Source of the DNA: Chitinophagaceae bacterium
GTDB taxonomy: Bacteria > Bacteroidota > Bacteroidia > Chitinophagales > Chitinophagaceae
DNA: 64,000 nt
Assembly: GCA_947371755.1 (NCBI GenBank)
Contig: CANBQT010000007.1
Coordinates: 19,750-83,749 of the forward strand
Direction: 5' to 3'
The notes under the pieces are model-generated. The model had not been told where the DNA came from. It searched no databases and saw nothing but the letters and a program-made list of their open reading frames with translations. A program made the position numbers and the translations under genes. Below, piece by piece: positions 9,263 through 19,200 of this stretch (its first letter is position 1; every line of letters begins with the position of its first letter).

Positions 9263-9301
9263 AGCCACTTATAACAAATTAGTTATGAGTGGCTTTTTTT
9301 T
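9263..9301 (+). terminator. Terminator of the tRNA-Arg transcript
   Basis: A 13-bp stem (AGCCACTTATAAC with GTTATGAGTGGCT, one U-G wobble) and a 6-nt loop are followed by an eight-T run. It starts 7 nt after the tRNA CCA end. Confidence 0.9.
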
Positions 9302-9413
9302 GTGTTCAAATATTAATCAAAGAAATTTTATTGTCTTACGATTTTCGTTCACATATTATTGTTTAATCTCATTAACAGTTATTTGTGATTTTATTGAACG
9401 CTTTTTCAAAATC

Positions 9414-9479
9414 AAAAGCAACTCCTTTTCAAAGCATAGCGTATCAGGTTACAAAATCTCATCATTCAAAAAAAACAAC
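9414..9479 (+). promoter_or_regulatory. Conserved leader before small secreted protein 1
   Basis: The 66 nt before the first small-protein ATG resemble the leader of the second copy at 9889-9955. Both run AAAAGCAACT...TTTT...AAAG...GCGTAT...GGTTA...TTCAAAAAAA before the ATG. The match shows that the tandem duplication included the untranslated leader and suggests shared control. Confidence 0.5.
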
Positions 9480-9764
9480 ATGAAAAAAATCTTTTTAGGA
9501 GTTGCATTATTCGTAACATTTGGTAGTATCAATGCTACAACTTTAACTACAGCATCAAACGTTCTTCACATTTCAAAGGGCAACCCAAGAAGAGCAGCTC
9601 ACAGTCCAGCGAGTATTGCCACTTTTAATGCAATGTTCCCAGGAGCAACTAATGTTAAATGGCAAATCAAAGGAGAACTGGGCTACGGAGTAACATTTGT
9701 ATATAACGGTGTTAAAATGACAGCAGTATTTAGCTTTTTCACTGGAGCTTATATTGGTGCATAA
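9480..9764 (+). CDS. Small secreted protein, PepSY-like pattern (tandem copy 1)
   Basis: The ATG at 9480 gives a 94-aa protein with a clear signal peptide (MKKIFLGVALFVTFGSINA). The longer track ORF would run into the tRNA terminator, so it is rejected. The mature part has FNAMFPGATNVKWQIKGELGYGVTFVYNGVKMTAVF. That spacing (FP-A-x-x-VxW ... Y-V-F ... G-V) recalls the PepSY-like/DUF2874 fold found in many Bacteroidota periplasmic proteins, but it is too short to be certain. It is clearly paralogous to the next gene, with the same ISK-G/P-R linker and YNGVKM core. The function is unknown. Confidence 0.75.
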   Translation: MKKIFLGVALFVTFGSINATTLTTASNVLHISKGNPRRAAHSPASIATFNAMFPGATNVKWQIKGELGYGVTFVYNGVKMTAVFSFFTGAYIGA

Positions 9765-9888
9765 ATAATAAAAGTATTATTCAAATAGTACCATTCCCCT
9801 ACACATAATTTGTTGGGTATATAAATTAGATCACAAACTTTTAATGTCTATTTTATTTTTTTGACTTTTTGAATTTATTAAAATTATT

Positions 9889-9955
9889 AAAAGCAACTAG
9901 TTTTAAAAGAAAGGCGTATAAAGGTTATATAAATAATATTTTCAAAAAAACAAAC
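9889..9955 (+). promoter_or_regulatory. Conserved leader before small secreted protein 2
   Basis: This is the second copy of the leader described at 9414-9479. It ends in TTTTCAAAAAAACAAAC directly before the ATG. Its conservation in an otherwise diverged AT-rich spacer makes a role in expression plausible. Confidence 0.5.
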
Positions 9956-10234
9956 ATGAAGAAAATCATTTTGGGAGCCGCATTACTTGTTACTATTGGT
10001 AATACTTATGCAAATACTTACACAACTTCTAGTGCATTACACATTTCTAAAAAAGGACCATTGAGACCTTCACATAATGATGCTAGTGTTGCAGCATTCA
10101 ATGCAATGTACCCTGGTGCAGTTTTAATTAAATGGCAGGCTAAGGGTGAAGGTGTTTATTGGGTTAGCTTTATATATAACGGAGTTAAAATGTCTGCAAA
10201 ATACAACTACTTAGGTGTGTATCTTGGAGCATAA
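9956..10234 (+). CDS. Small secreted protein, PepSY-like pattern (tandem copy 2)
   Basis: A 92-aa paralogue of the preceding gene, with signal peptide MKKIILGAALLVTIGNTYA. The mature core is FNAMYPGAVLIKWQAKGEGVYWVSFIYNGVKMSAKY and it ends in GVYLGA, matching YIGA in copy 1. The ATG at 9956 is preferred over the TTG-initiated track start at 9869 because it gives a standard signal peptide and matches copy 1. The two proteins may be diverged duplicates with slightly different ligands. No function is assigned. Confidence 0.75.
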   Translation: MKKIILGAALLVTIGNTYANTYTTSSALHISKKGPLRPSHNDASVAAFNAMYPGAVLIKWQAKGEGVYWVSFIYNGVKMSAKYNYLGVYLGA

Positions 10235-10301
10235 TTGTATTCTTCAATAAGAAGTTTACAAAATCATTATACGGTTTAATCCCCTACTCGGTTTTATTAT
10301 A

Positions 10302-10340
10302 AAAAAGCACTTAGCAAGTTAAATTGACTAAGTGCTTTTT
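10302..10340 (+). terminator. Terminator after the tandem small-protein genes
   Basis: A perfect 13-bp stem, AAAAAGCACTTAG / CTAAGTGCTTTTT, has a 13-nt loop. The T run forms the end of the 3' arm. It lies 67 bp beyond the second small gene. Confidence 0.85.
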
Positions 10341-10462
10341 CATTTCCAACATATAATTCTAAGGCTTTCTAAAACAATTCCCTCAATTCTTGCAATATTT
10401 TTTAATTTTTTCATCATTTTTATTTGATAACCTATATTTTAGTTTCAAATAAAATCAAAAAA

Positions 10463-11260
10463 ATGAAAAATTGGCAATTAGCATGTTTGATGCTTTTAGT
10501 TTCCTGTACGCAAACAAAAACACCATTGAGCACAATAGATCAGTTAAAATGGGTTGATCTTACATATAGTTTTGACAGCACCACTCTTTACTGGCCCAAC
10601 AATGTAAAACCATTTGAACACAATAAAGAATCAGAAGGTATTACAGCCTTAGGTTATTTTTATTCTTCATACTCTTTTTTCACGCCAGAACATGGAGGAA
10701 CCCATTTAGACGCACCAATCCACTTTTCCGCGAATAAATATACGGTTGATCAATTACCAATTGAAAGTTTAAAAGGCAACGCAGTAGTTATTGATGTTTC
10801 AGAAAAAGCATTAGCAAATAGGGATTATCAGGTACAGATCGAAGACATATTAAATTGGGAAAAAACAAATGGAACTATAGCAGAACAATCGATCATTTTA
10901 TTTAGAACAGGATATGGCAAATTCTATCCAAATCGAAAAGAATATTTCGGAACAGAAAAAACTGGTCCCATTGCAATTCCAGAACTTCATTTTCCCGGGG
11001 TTCATCCTGCAACGACTGAATGGTTATTGAAAAATAGAAATATCAAAGCCCTTGGACTCGATACACCAAGTATGGATTTTGGTCAATCCAAAGATTTTAA
11101 AACACATCAAATTCTTTTAGGGGCGAATAAAGTAGGTTTTGAAAATGTGGCTAATTTAGATCAATTGCCTGCAAAAAATATTTATGTCATTGCCTTACCT
11201 ATGAAAATCGGCAAAGGCAGTGGTGCTCCCCTGCATATCATTGCAGGAATAGCCAATTAA
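10463..11260 (+). CDS. Cyclase-family (kynurenine-formamidase-like) metal hydrolase, predicted lipoprotein
   Basis: The start is ATG 10463 rather than the upstream TTG used in the track. The N-terminus MKNWQLACLMLLVSC ends in a lipobox, so the 265-aa protein is probably anchored to a membrane. EHGGTHLDAPIHF is the HGGTHxDxPxHF motif that binds the divalent metal in the cyclase/KynB family. GLDTPSMDFG and the C-terminal APLHIIAGI also fit. The substrate is not clear; an extracytoplasmic location argues against a role in tryptophan breakdown. Confidence 0.85.
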   Translation: MKNWQLACLMLLVSCTQTKTPLSTIDQLKWVDLTYSFDSTTLYWPNNVKPFEHNKESEGITALGYFYSSYSFFTPEHGGTHLDAPIHFSANKYTVDQLPIESLKGNAVVIDVSEKALANRDYQVQIEDILNWEKTNGTIAEQSIILFRTGYGKFYPNRKEYFGTEKTGPIAIPELHFPGVHPATTEWLLKNRNIKALGLDTPSMDFGQSKDFKTHQILLGANKVGFENVANLDQLPAKNIYVIALPMKIGKGSGAPLHIIAGIAN

Positions 11261-11333
11261 TAACCCTCAAGATGAACTAAAATTCCTGAAAAACAGGTTA
11301 CACGAATAGGATTTCATAGTAAGCTCATTGCAG

Positions 11334-11368
11334 AAATAGTATCTAAATAGTAGATACTATTTTTTTTT
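11334..11368 (+). terminator. Terminator after the cyclase-family gene
   Basis: A perfect 12-bp stem, AAATAGTATCTA / TAGATACTATTT, with a 5-nt loop continues into a long T run ending at 11368. The T run is on the + strand side, so it serves the upstream + strand gene rather than the convergent HD-YitT gene. Confidence 0.85.
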
Positions 11369-11390
11369 AAAAATAATTGAGGGAAGGGAT

Positions 11391-12842
11391 CTAATGCAAA
11401 TGCCTCTTTCTTATTATTCCCCCTGATGTTTCTTTGATAGTACTTGCAAAAACAAATGCATTAGGATCTATTTCAGTAACCATGTTTTTCAGCTTTCTTA
11501 ATTCAAGCCTAGAAATAACAGTGAAAATAATATCGCAATCATCATGAACATCGAATTTTCCAGGCAAATACCCTCTCTCCCCTTTGTAAATGGTAATACC
11601 TCTTTTTAAATCGTTTACCAAGCTGAATTTAATTAGTTCACTTTTACCAGAAATAATAGTAACACCTGTAAATGCATTCATTCCTTCTATCACATAATCA
11701 ATTGTTTGAGATGCTGTGAAATAGGTTAACATGGAATACAAGGCGGTTTGAATTCCAAATTGTGTAGCTGCTAAAGAGAATATAATTATATTGATTCCTA
11801 ATATAATTTCACTGATCGTAAAACTTGAACGTCTAAGCGTATACAACGCCAGTACTTCAATCCCATCAACTGCACAACCAGCCCGCATCGTTAATCCAAT
11901 TCCAACGCCTAGAAAAAATCCACCAAAAATTGAAATCAATAACTTGTCGTTGGTGATTACTGGAAATTCAGGATACAGCAAACAAATACCCAGCAACACA
12001 ACCGTGAAAAATGTTTTAAATGCAAAACCTTTATTGATGGAGAAAAATGAGATGGCAATAAAGGGAAGGTTTGCCAGAACAATGACATATCCCAATGGAA
12101 AATCATACACTTCATGTATCAAAAGTGATATTCCTGTAATACCACCGTCAAAGAAATGATTGGGCATGAGAAAACCCTTTAAAGCGAATGAAGTAATGAT
12201 TACACCAAATAGTATAAGTAGCATGTCCGAAATATTGGATTCATGATTTTTGATGGTATGTGGACTTTCAATGCTTGACTGTAATACAATCAAATTTTTA
12301 TCCTGTTTGGCTGCCAAATGATTGATGGCTGTTTTGGTAAAATATCGATGAGACATTAAAAATTGTACCTGTTGCTCCTGCCATTCATATTTATTATTTA
12401 CAATTTTTTGATCTAAAAACTCCAAAAAAAGTGACTCAGCAGTAAGTGTATAATCATCTGTTCCCAAATAATATAAATCTGCATCACATAAAATTTGAGC
12501 TAGATGAGATTGGGGCGATTGGGGCAACTTCGTGGCCATGATGATCGAACAGATGGATTCAATGTCCTCCTCAGAAAAATGAAACTGTGGAAGACTTTCA
12601 CGAGCAATTCGACAGGATTCTTCTTCATGTCCTATATAAACTTCTAAAAAACCAGCATCATGATAAGCAGCTGCTGTTAACAGGATTTCTAATTGTTTTC
12701 CAGTTACCCTTTCAGCATCTGCAAGTAACGCTGCATGCATAATTACTTTTTCTGTGTGGCTGATATCGTGATAAGAAATATTGGGAGGCAACTCTCTACT
12801 TAAAATATCTAAAATATATGATTGAGCTGCTGCAGATTGCAT
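11391..12842 (-). CDS. HD-domain phosphohydrolase fused to a YitT-family membrane protein
   Basis: The N-terminal 190 or so residues are an HD domain with an H...HD...D set: HDISHTEKVIMHA, AAYHDAGF and CDADLYYLG. The C-terminal 280 residues form a complete YitT/DUF161 protein, with about five or six membrane segments (for example around residues 208-230, 245-270 and 275-295) and GITGISLLIHEV. A soluble DUF2179 tail (KGERGYLPGKFDVHDDCDIIFTVISR) follows. YitT proteins normally stand alone at about 280-290 aa, so this 483-aa fusion is unusual. HD domains often hydrolyse nucleotides or cyclic dinucleotides, and the fusion may couple such signalling to transport. That coupling is inference. Confidence 0.85.
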   Translation of the reverse strand: MQSAAAQSYILDILSRELPPNISYHDISHTEKVIMHAALLADAERVTGKQLEILLTAAAYHDAGFLEVYIGHEEESCRIARESLPQFHFSEEDIESICSIIMATKLPQSPQSHLAQILCDADLYYLGTDDYTLTAESLFLEFLDQKIVNNKYEWQEQQVQFLMSHRYFTKTAINHLAAKQDKNLIVLQSSIESPHTIKNHESNISDMLLILFGVIITSFALKGFLMPNHFFDGGITGISLLIHEVYDFPLGYVIVLANLPFIAISFFSINKGFAFKTFFTVVLLGICLLYPEFPVITNDKLLISIFGGFFLGVGIGLTMRAGCAVDGIEVLALYTLRRSSFTISEIILGINIIIFSLAATQFGIQTALYSMLTYFTASQTIDYVIEGMNAFTGVTIISGKSELIKFSLVNDLKRGITIYKGERGYLPGKFDVHDDCDIIFTVISRLELRKLKNMVTEIDPNAFVFASTIKETSGGIIRKRHLH

Positions 12843-13095
12843 AAGTATGAAAGTTATTATTAATATAAATGGGGGATCCTCAACAAATTTGTAAAATCAA
12901 ACAATTTTATGAAAATAGTTTTAAATGTATAGAAAATCAAATTGCGGCCTTCTATTATCAAATATTTTCTCCAAAAAGATACTATTTATATTTAATGGCA
13001 TATCATCAGACTAGCATATATAATTGTACTATTTGATCAATTTGTTAAATTCGTGAAGAAATTAATATAATATATGCTTTAAAATTCTTAATATG

Positions 13096-13138
13096 CAATA
13101 AGTAAACATATATAATAAATTTACTTATTGATGTTTAC
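13096..13138. promoter_or_regulatory. Nested inverted repeats, putative operator
   Basis: CAATAAGTAAA (13096-13106) and TTTACTTATTG (13120-13130) form a perfect 11-bp inverted repeat with a 13-bp spacer. An overlapping pair, GTAAACAT (13102-13109) and ATGTTTAC (13131-13138), shares the same sequence. Either a dyad operator or alternative RNA hairpins are possible. Confidence 0.45.
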
Positions 13139-13158
13139 ACCCCCCTATAACTGGTATT

Positions 13159-13181
13159 TGAATCTTTAAACTAAAGATTCA
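13159..13181. promoter_or_regulatory. Perfect inverted repeat 31 bp before the secreted protease
   Basis: TGAATCTTTA and TAAAGATTCA are perfect reverse complements around AAC. There is no following T run, so it is not a terminator. It is either an operator or a leader hairpin. Confidence 0.5.
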
Positions 13182-13212
13182 GTTTAATAGAATTTATCCA
13201 AGCCAACTGCTT

Positions 13213-16200
13213 ATGAGACAATTAAATACTGTACTCCGATTTTGGTATGTGTCAATACCATTGTTTCTATTTATTCTTAGTGCACCAAAAACAGTTGGGG
13301 CTCAACAATTAGTAATAGACAGTTTCGCAGTATTTGGAGGTAACGGACTCTGCCCTTTTGATAAAGGACAAACCACATGCTTAAGTCCTGGATGCTCAGT
13401 AATTATTGGTTCATCCACCAATATTACAGGTGGATCAATAGGTAGTTATAAACTGATACAAGCAAATGGTAGCAATATTTTATCGAGTAATTTAGTTAGC
13501 GGTGGCTCTATTGTTCTAAAAAACAATAGTAGCATGAAAGGAAAAATATCCATTACAAATATTCTTTCCAATACCGGTATTGTTTTTCAGGCAGGAACTT
13601 CAACCAAAATTGTTGGTGATCTTGATATTGCAGGGAATAGTACAATTGCAACTAGCGGCAGTAGTAGTGTTACAGGAAAAGTTACCCATCCAAACGGAAC
13701 TACATATACTGGACCGCTTCCAAGCCTTGGTAATGTTTTAGCTACTCCTAGCCTTCCCACCTTACCTATCATGCCACCTATCACTGTTTTTCCTGCAGCA
13801 GGAACAACAAATATTACTGCTACCAAAACAATAAGTCCAGGCTCTTATGGCAACATTACACTTACCGGTAGTCAAACCATCACATTATCTGGTACCGGCA
13901 TATATGTATTTAACAGCATTCAGTGCACAGGGGCTACAAATAATTTTGTTTTTGATTTTAAAAATGACCCAACAGGAACTATTAAAATATTAGTGTATGG
14001 AGATGTGAATTTGAACAAATGTGCCGCAACATTACTCAATGGCGGAAGTGCAAACAGGATTTATTCCGAAACACATGGTAACGGCAAATCATATAACGAT
14101 GCAACCTGTGCCTGGAATATTGCAAATGGCGCTACCACTTCTGTATCCAAATGGCTTGGTACTATCTGGTCTCCGTATGCAGCTGTATATATAGGAACGG
14201 GTGCTGGACAGACAAATTATACAGGTGCGATCTGGAGTGGCACACAGGTTAGTATTGGGAATTCGGTCAACATTACTTTCGCACCTTTTCAAAATTGCAG
14301 TACCCCAAATGTAAATGCCGGTTTAGATCAGCAATTAACCTGCGCTAATCCCTCTATACAATTGCATGGATCATCAACTTCAAATAACGTATCATATAGT
14401 TGGACAGAATTGAATGGTATAGCCATCACTAATGGCGCCAATACGGCGAATCCTACAGTATCAAATGAAGGAACTTATATTTTAAAAGTAACCAATCTCA
14501 ACGGTGGGTGCAGTGCAACTGATACTGTTGTGGTTAAATTCATTCCTTGTATTTTACCGTATTATCCACCTCCTGTAAATGGTAAAGTGGCCACTACAAA
14601 TCTAATAGGTGCTGAATTAAGCTCCTTGGCTGCAAATTTTGGTAATGTCTTAGATACAGCCAAAGCAATTTTTATCATTCAAGGGAATAATGTTTTTGTA
14701 GAAGTAATTTCATTACTAGGTCAAACCCAAACATTATCGAATCTTTTACAATCCAGTTATGGATTAACTGATACAGTTGATAATGGACCTAATTCCCTTA
14801 TCATCACTGGAAAGATTCCCATTGCAAATCTTACTTCTTTAAATAGCCTTACCAATTTAATAGATTTCGTTCGACCTTTATCACCACCACTTCGAAATAT
14901 TGGAATTATTACATCACAGGGAGATAGTGTGATCCATAGTAATTTTGTACGTGGAGGTTATGATATTAGTGGAAAAGGAGTTAAAATTGGAGTCATTTCT
15001 GACAGTTATAATTCTTTATTGGGTAATCCTGAACAAACTGATATACTAAATGGCGACTTGCCAGGTATTGGTAATACAAAACATAATATTCCAGTAAAAG
15101 TGCTTAAGGAATATCCTTATGGCAGCTCTACAGATGAGGGGAGGGCTATGTTGCAGATTATTCATGATATAGCTCCTGATGCTACTTTGGATTTTAGAAC
15201 AGGATTTATTTCAGCAGGTGATTTTGCGCAAGGTATATTAGAATTACAAAAAGATGGATGTAACATTATTGTAGATGATGTAACCTATATTAATGATCCA
15301 TTTTTTCAAGATGGACCTATCTCTAAAGCAATAGATAGTGTGGCAGCAAAAGGCGTAACTTATTTTGCAGCTGCTGGAAATTATGGATCACAATCCTATG
15401 CAGCAACATTTAATCCAGTCCCTGCTCCAAATGGCATTGTAGGATATGCACATAATTTTGGTGGTGGATCAATATTTCAAAATGACTCATTGTATGCAGG
15501 TACTTATACCCTGGTATTACAATGGCAGGATTCGGTCTATTCCCTTGGGCAAACCAGTCCGGGAACATCAACAGATCTGGACATTTATCTGACTGATGGA
15601 AATGGTAAAACTTTGTTTGGCTTTAATAGAAATAATGTAGCGGGAGATCCAATTGAGATTTTACCTTTTACCGTTACTGCCTCTACCGCAGCCAATTTGA
15701 TGATCATCCAAGCGAATGGTAACAAACCTGTTAATTTCAAATATGTTGTATTCAGGGGTAAATTAAAAATGAACAACTTCAGTTCAGGTAATTCAACCAT
15801 TGTTGGTCATGCAAATGCACAAGGTGGGATGGCTGTAGGAGCTGTACGATATACAAGAACACCAGCATATGGCATTAATCCTTCTGAATTAGAAACCTTT
15901 TCTTCACTCGGAGGGACTATAGTGAATGGTACAGTAAGAAATAAACCTGATTTTGTTGCTCCAGACGGAGTAAGCACTACTGTTAATTTTGGTTCGATTA
16001 ATATAAGCGGAACATCTTTCCCTAGCTTTTTCGGCACATCTGCCGCTGCACCGCATGCTGCTGCAGTAGCCGCATTATTGATAGAAGGAAAGAAAAAATT
16101 TGCAAATGAAACAATCAGTCCAGAAAAAATAAAAGCACTATTAATCAATTCAGCACTTCCTATTCTTGCTTCTGGTTTTAATTTTAATAGCGGGAATGGA

Positions 16201-19200
16201 TTAATTCAGGCTGACTCTGCGATGAAAACATTTGCCGCCCCCAAACCGGTTGCTACTAAAATAATTGTAACCAATCCAGATCCAACCATCGTTCCCGGTA
16301 CTCAACCATTAGATGTTACCATCAAAGGAAATTATTTTGATAACAATACACAGGTATTATTCAGAGGTGAGGCACTACCTACCGCCTTAGTGAATTCTAC
16401 TACTGTAAATACAACTATTCCAACTTTCTTGGGCAATCCTCCTATTCAAACTTTTAATGCCCCTAAGTCGAGTGTTAAAAATGATGGAGGTGCTTCTGAT
16501 ACCTTGCGTTTTTTTACTCCGCTAAAAAAGACAATTACCGTAACTGCTGAGAATAAAACAAAAAAATATGGAGAGAAATTACCAGTCTTTACGTCAACTA
16601 TTTTGGTGGATAGTATTCCCTTAGATCAAACAACTTTCACACTGCAGCAACTAGGATTAGATGAAATTTCATATACCACACCTGCAACAAGTTTCAGTAA
16701 TACCGGCATCTATTTTATTGCGCCATCAATGAGAATTTTGAACTTGACGGATCCTTTTGATATTTCATTAACTGAGAAATTTAATTATGTATTTACTAAT
16801 GGCGAATTGAATATTCAAAAATTGCCTTTATTAATTACACCAAAAGACACTACGATTACTTATGGCAGTAGAATAGCTAATATAGGATTCAATTACAATT
16901 TCGTCGACACTAGTGTGTCCTCAGATGATAAATTAAAATTATTAGATTCAATTTCTACCATTCATCAATCATTCATAAATGATACAATTATTGCTTTGGT
17001 TAGCGGAAAAGCCATTGTAAGTGGGCAAACACTTTCTGATGCAGCGCTCAATAGCCTAAGTTTTATGGCTAGTGGTAAAGCAATTGTAAGTGGTAAAGCC
17101 ATCGTTAGCGGTAAAGCCATTGTAAGTGGGAAAGCCATTGTGAGCAATCTTCAGGTTTCTGATACAACCTGGGCTATAGATGTTCCCGCCACTACAATAC
17201 TTAATTATCAAAACAATGATTCAGTTGTTAATTTGGTAAATGGCAAAGCCATTGTGAGTGGAAAAGCCATCGTTAGTGGAAAGGCAATTGTGAGTGGGAA
17301 AGCCATTGTAAGCGGTAAAGCCATAGTAAGTGGCCTGACAATTTTAAATAGCGCCAATACAAATGACACAACGAATAATCATTTGGTAGTAATTGTGGAT
17401 TCAACAGATGTAGCTGGATCTTCTAATGAATTATCAGATATTAAATCAATCAATTTGATCACTGGATTAAACGTAGGTGCCAATACAATTGTTCCAGGAG
17501 CGATGCTTTCAAATAATTTTGAAATCAGATACGGACTTGGCCACCTCAATATTTTACCCGCTGAATTAACGATAAAAACAAATGACACTGCATTCTATTA
17601 TGGCAATAACCCGGTTTATGCTGATAGTATCACAGGTTTTCTTTATGAAGATACTATAGCTAATACCATCAATGGATCAGCAACACATCAGATATTGGAT
17701 ACAGTTAATCATGTCATAATCAATTCCAATCCGGTTCCTGCAGGTGTTTATAAAGTTATCCCTTCTAATTTGCCTTTGATTAATCCATCGAATTACATTG
17801 TAAATTATATATCTGGAATCCTTACAATTAAACAGGATACCATTATCGCCAAAGTAGTTGACACATCCCGTTTCTATGGCTATGCCAATCCAGCATTTAC
17901 TATTCAATACAAAGGATTTATCAATGGTGAAAATGAAAATAATGCCTTCAGCACTTTGCCCATCGCTTCTACAAATGCTTTGATCAATTCGAATGTAGGC
18001 CAATACCCTATCAATTTAACGGGTGGACTTTCTAAAAATTATTGGGTGATAAATTCTTCTGGTATTTTAACGATTAAACAAGATACTTTAATTGCAAAGG
18101 CAGTAGATACTTCACGTGCATATGGTGCCGCCAATCCGTTGTTCAGAATCGAATATGCAGGATTTGTAAATGGAGAAAAACCAAGTAATAGTTTGAGTAT
18201 TATTCCTATAGCATCAACTGTAGCAGGTACTAATTCGCCAGTTGGAACATATGATATCAATTTGTCTGCTGGTTCCGCAACCAACTATACTATCCTTAAT
18301 AGTAAAGGGGTTTTAACTGTGAATCCTACTACACTTACAGTAAAAGTAAATGACAAATTTATAATTGATGATGTTGCCTCACCTAGCTTCACTGTAACCT
18401 ATTCAGGATTTTTGAATAACGACAGCCTGAATGCAATTGTTTCAGGGCCAATATTCACTATCTCTCCCATCTATAAAGTTGAGCAACCTGGTATTTACAA
18501 TGTGTCTGCATCTGGTATTACATTATCCAATAATGCAAATTATTCGATCAATTATTTACCAGGAAAGCTCTATGTTAATTCAGATGATGGATATGGGGTT
18601 ACAGTTAGTTTAAAATGTGTTCAAGTTTTAACCAATAGCCCAACTGGATTTGGTTATGTAGCTCAATTTGCATACAATAACCCTAATAAATATTCGGTGT
18701 ATGTTCCTTTAGGTACTAGCAACCAAATAACAACAGTTACCGGAGGTAAATTTAGCGGGCAGCCACCTTATATATTCACACCTGGAACAGGCACATTCAA
18801 TGTATATTTCAATGGAAGTACCATTACTTGGAAATTAATAACACCTATTAAAAACAATACAAGTGTTTCTAATGCGAGTGCAAATTCATCCTCTCCAAAA
18901 TGTTCCATTCCAATTATATTGCAAGCGGCGAATCTTGCAACTATCAACATGGTGAATGCTGATATGAATCAAAATGAAGGAGATAAAAATTTCATCCCTT
19001 ATCCTAATCCTACAAAAGGTTTGGTACAGTTTAATATCCCTAATTCTATTATCACTGAAAAAGATGTAGAAGTATTTGGGGAAACCGGTATCAGATACTT
19101 TGTAACACTTAATGGGAATCCAGCTAATGGCAAATTCTCTTTAGACTTTTCAAGACTAGTAAATGGAATTTATTTAATTAAGGTCAAAACAAATAATGGA

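Larger units (their letters stand above)
12843..13212. other. 370-bp AT-rich divergent intergenic region with inverted repeats
   Basis: This spacer separates the divergent HD-YitT gene and the 2005-aa secreted protease. I see no credible ORF or RNA gene. It holds two notable inverted repeats (listed separately) close to the protease start. I found no exact TAnnTTTG element. Confidence 0.6.

Noticed and set aside
9285-9479. Long N-terminal extension of small secreted protein 1
   Set aside because: It begins inside the tRNA terminator, and the internal ATG at 9480 gives a standard signal peptide.
9869-9955. TTG-started N-terminal extension of small secreted protein 2
   Set aside because: ATG 9956 matches copy 1 and gives a normal signal peptide; the extension is the conserved leader read as codons.
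9180-10340. tRNA-Arg as an integration site of a small genomic island
   Set aside because: No integrase, no repeat of the tRNA 3' end and no change in gene style were seen downstream.
16965-17147. Minus-strand ORF MLTMAFPLTMALPLT (60 aa)
   Set aside because: It is the antisense shadow of the KAIVSG repeat in the 2005-aa gene and has no support of its own.
17071-17334. Tandem 18-bp repeats as a possible CRISPR or minisatellite locus
   Set aside because: There are no spacers, the repeats are in frame, translate as KAIVSG and vary at synonymous sites. They are part of a protein.
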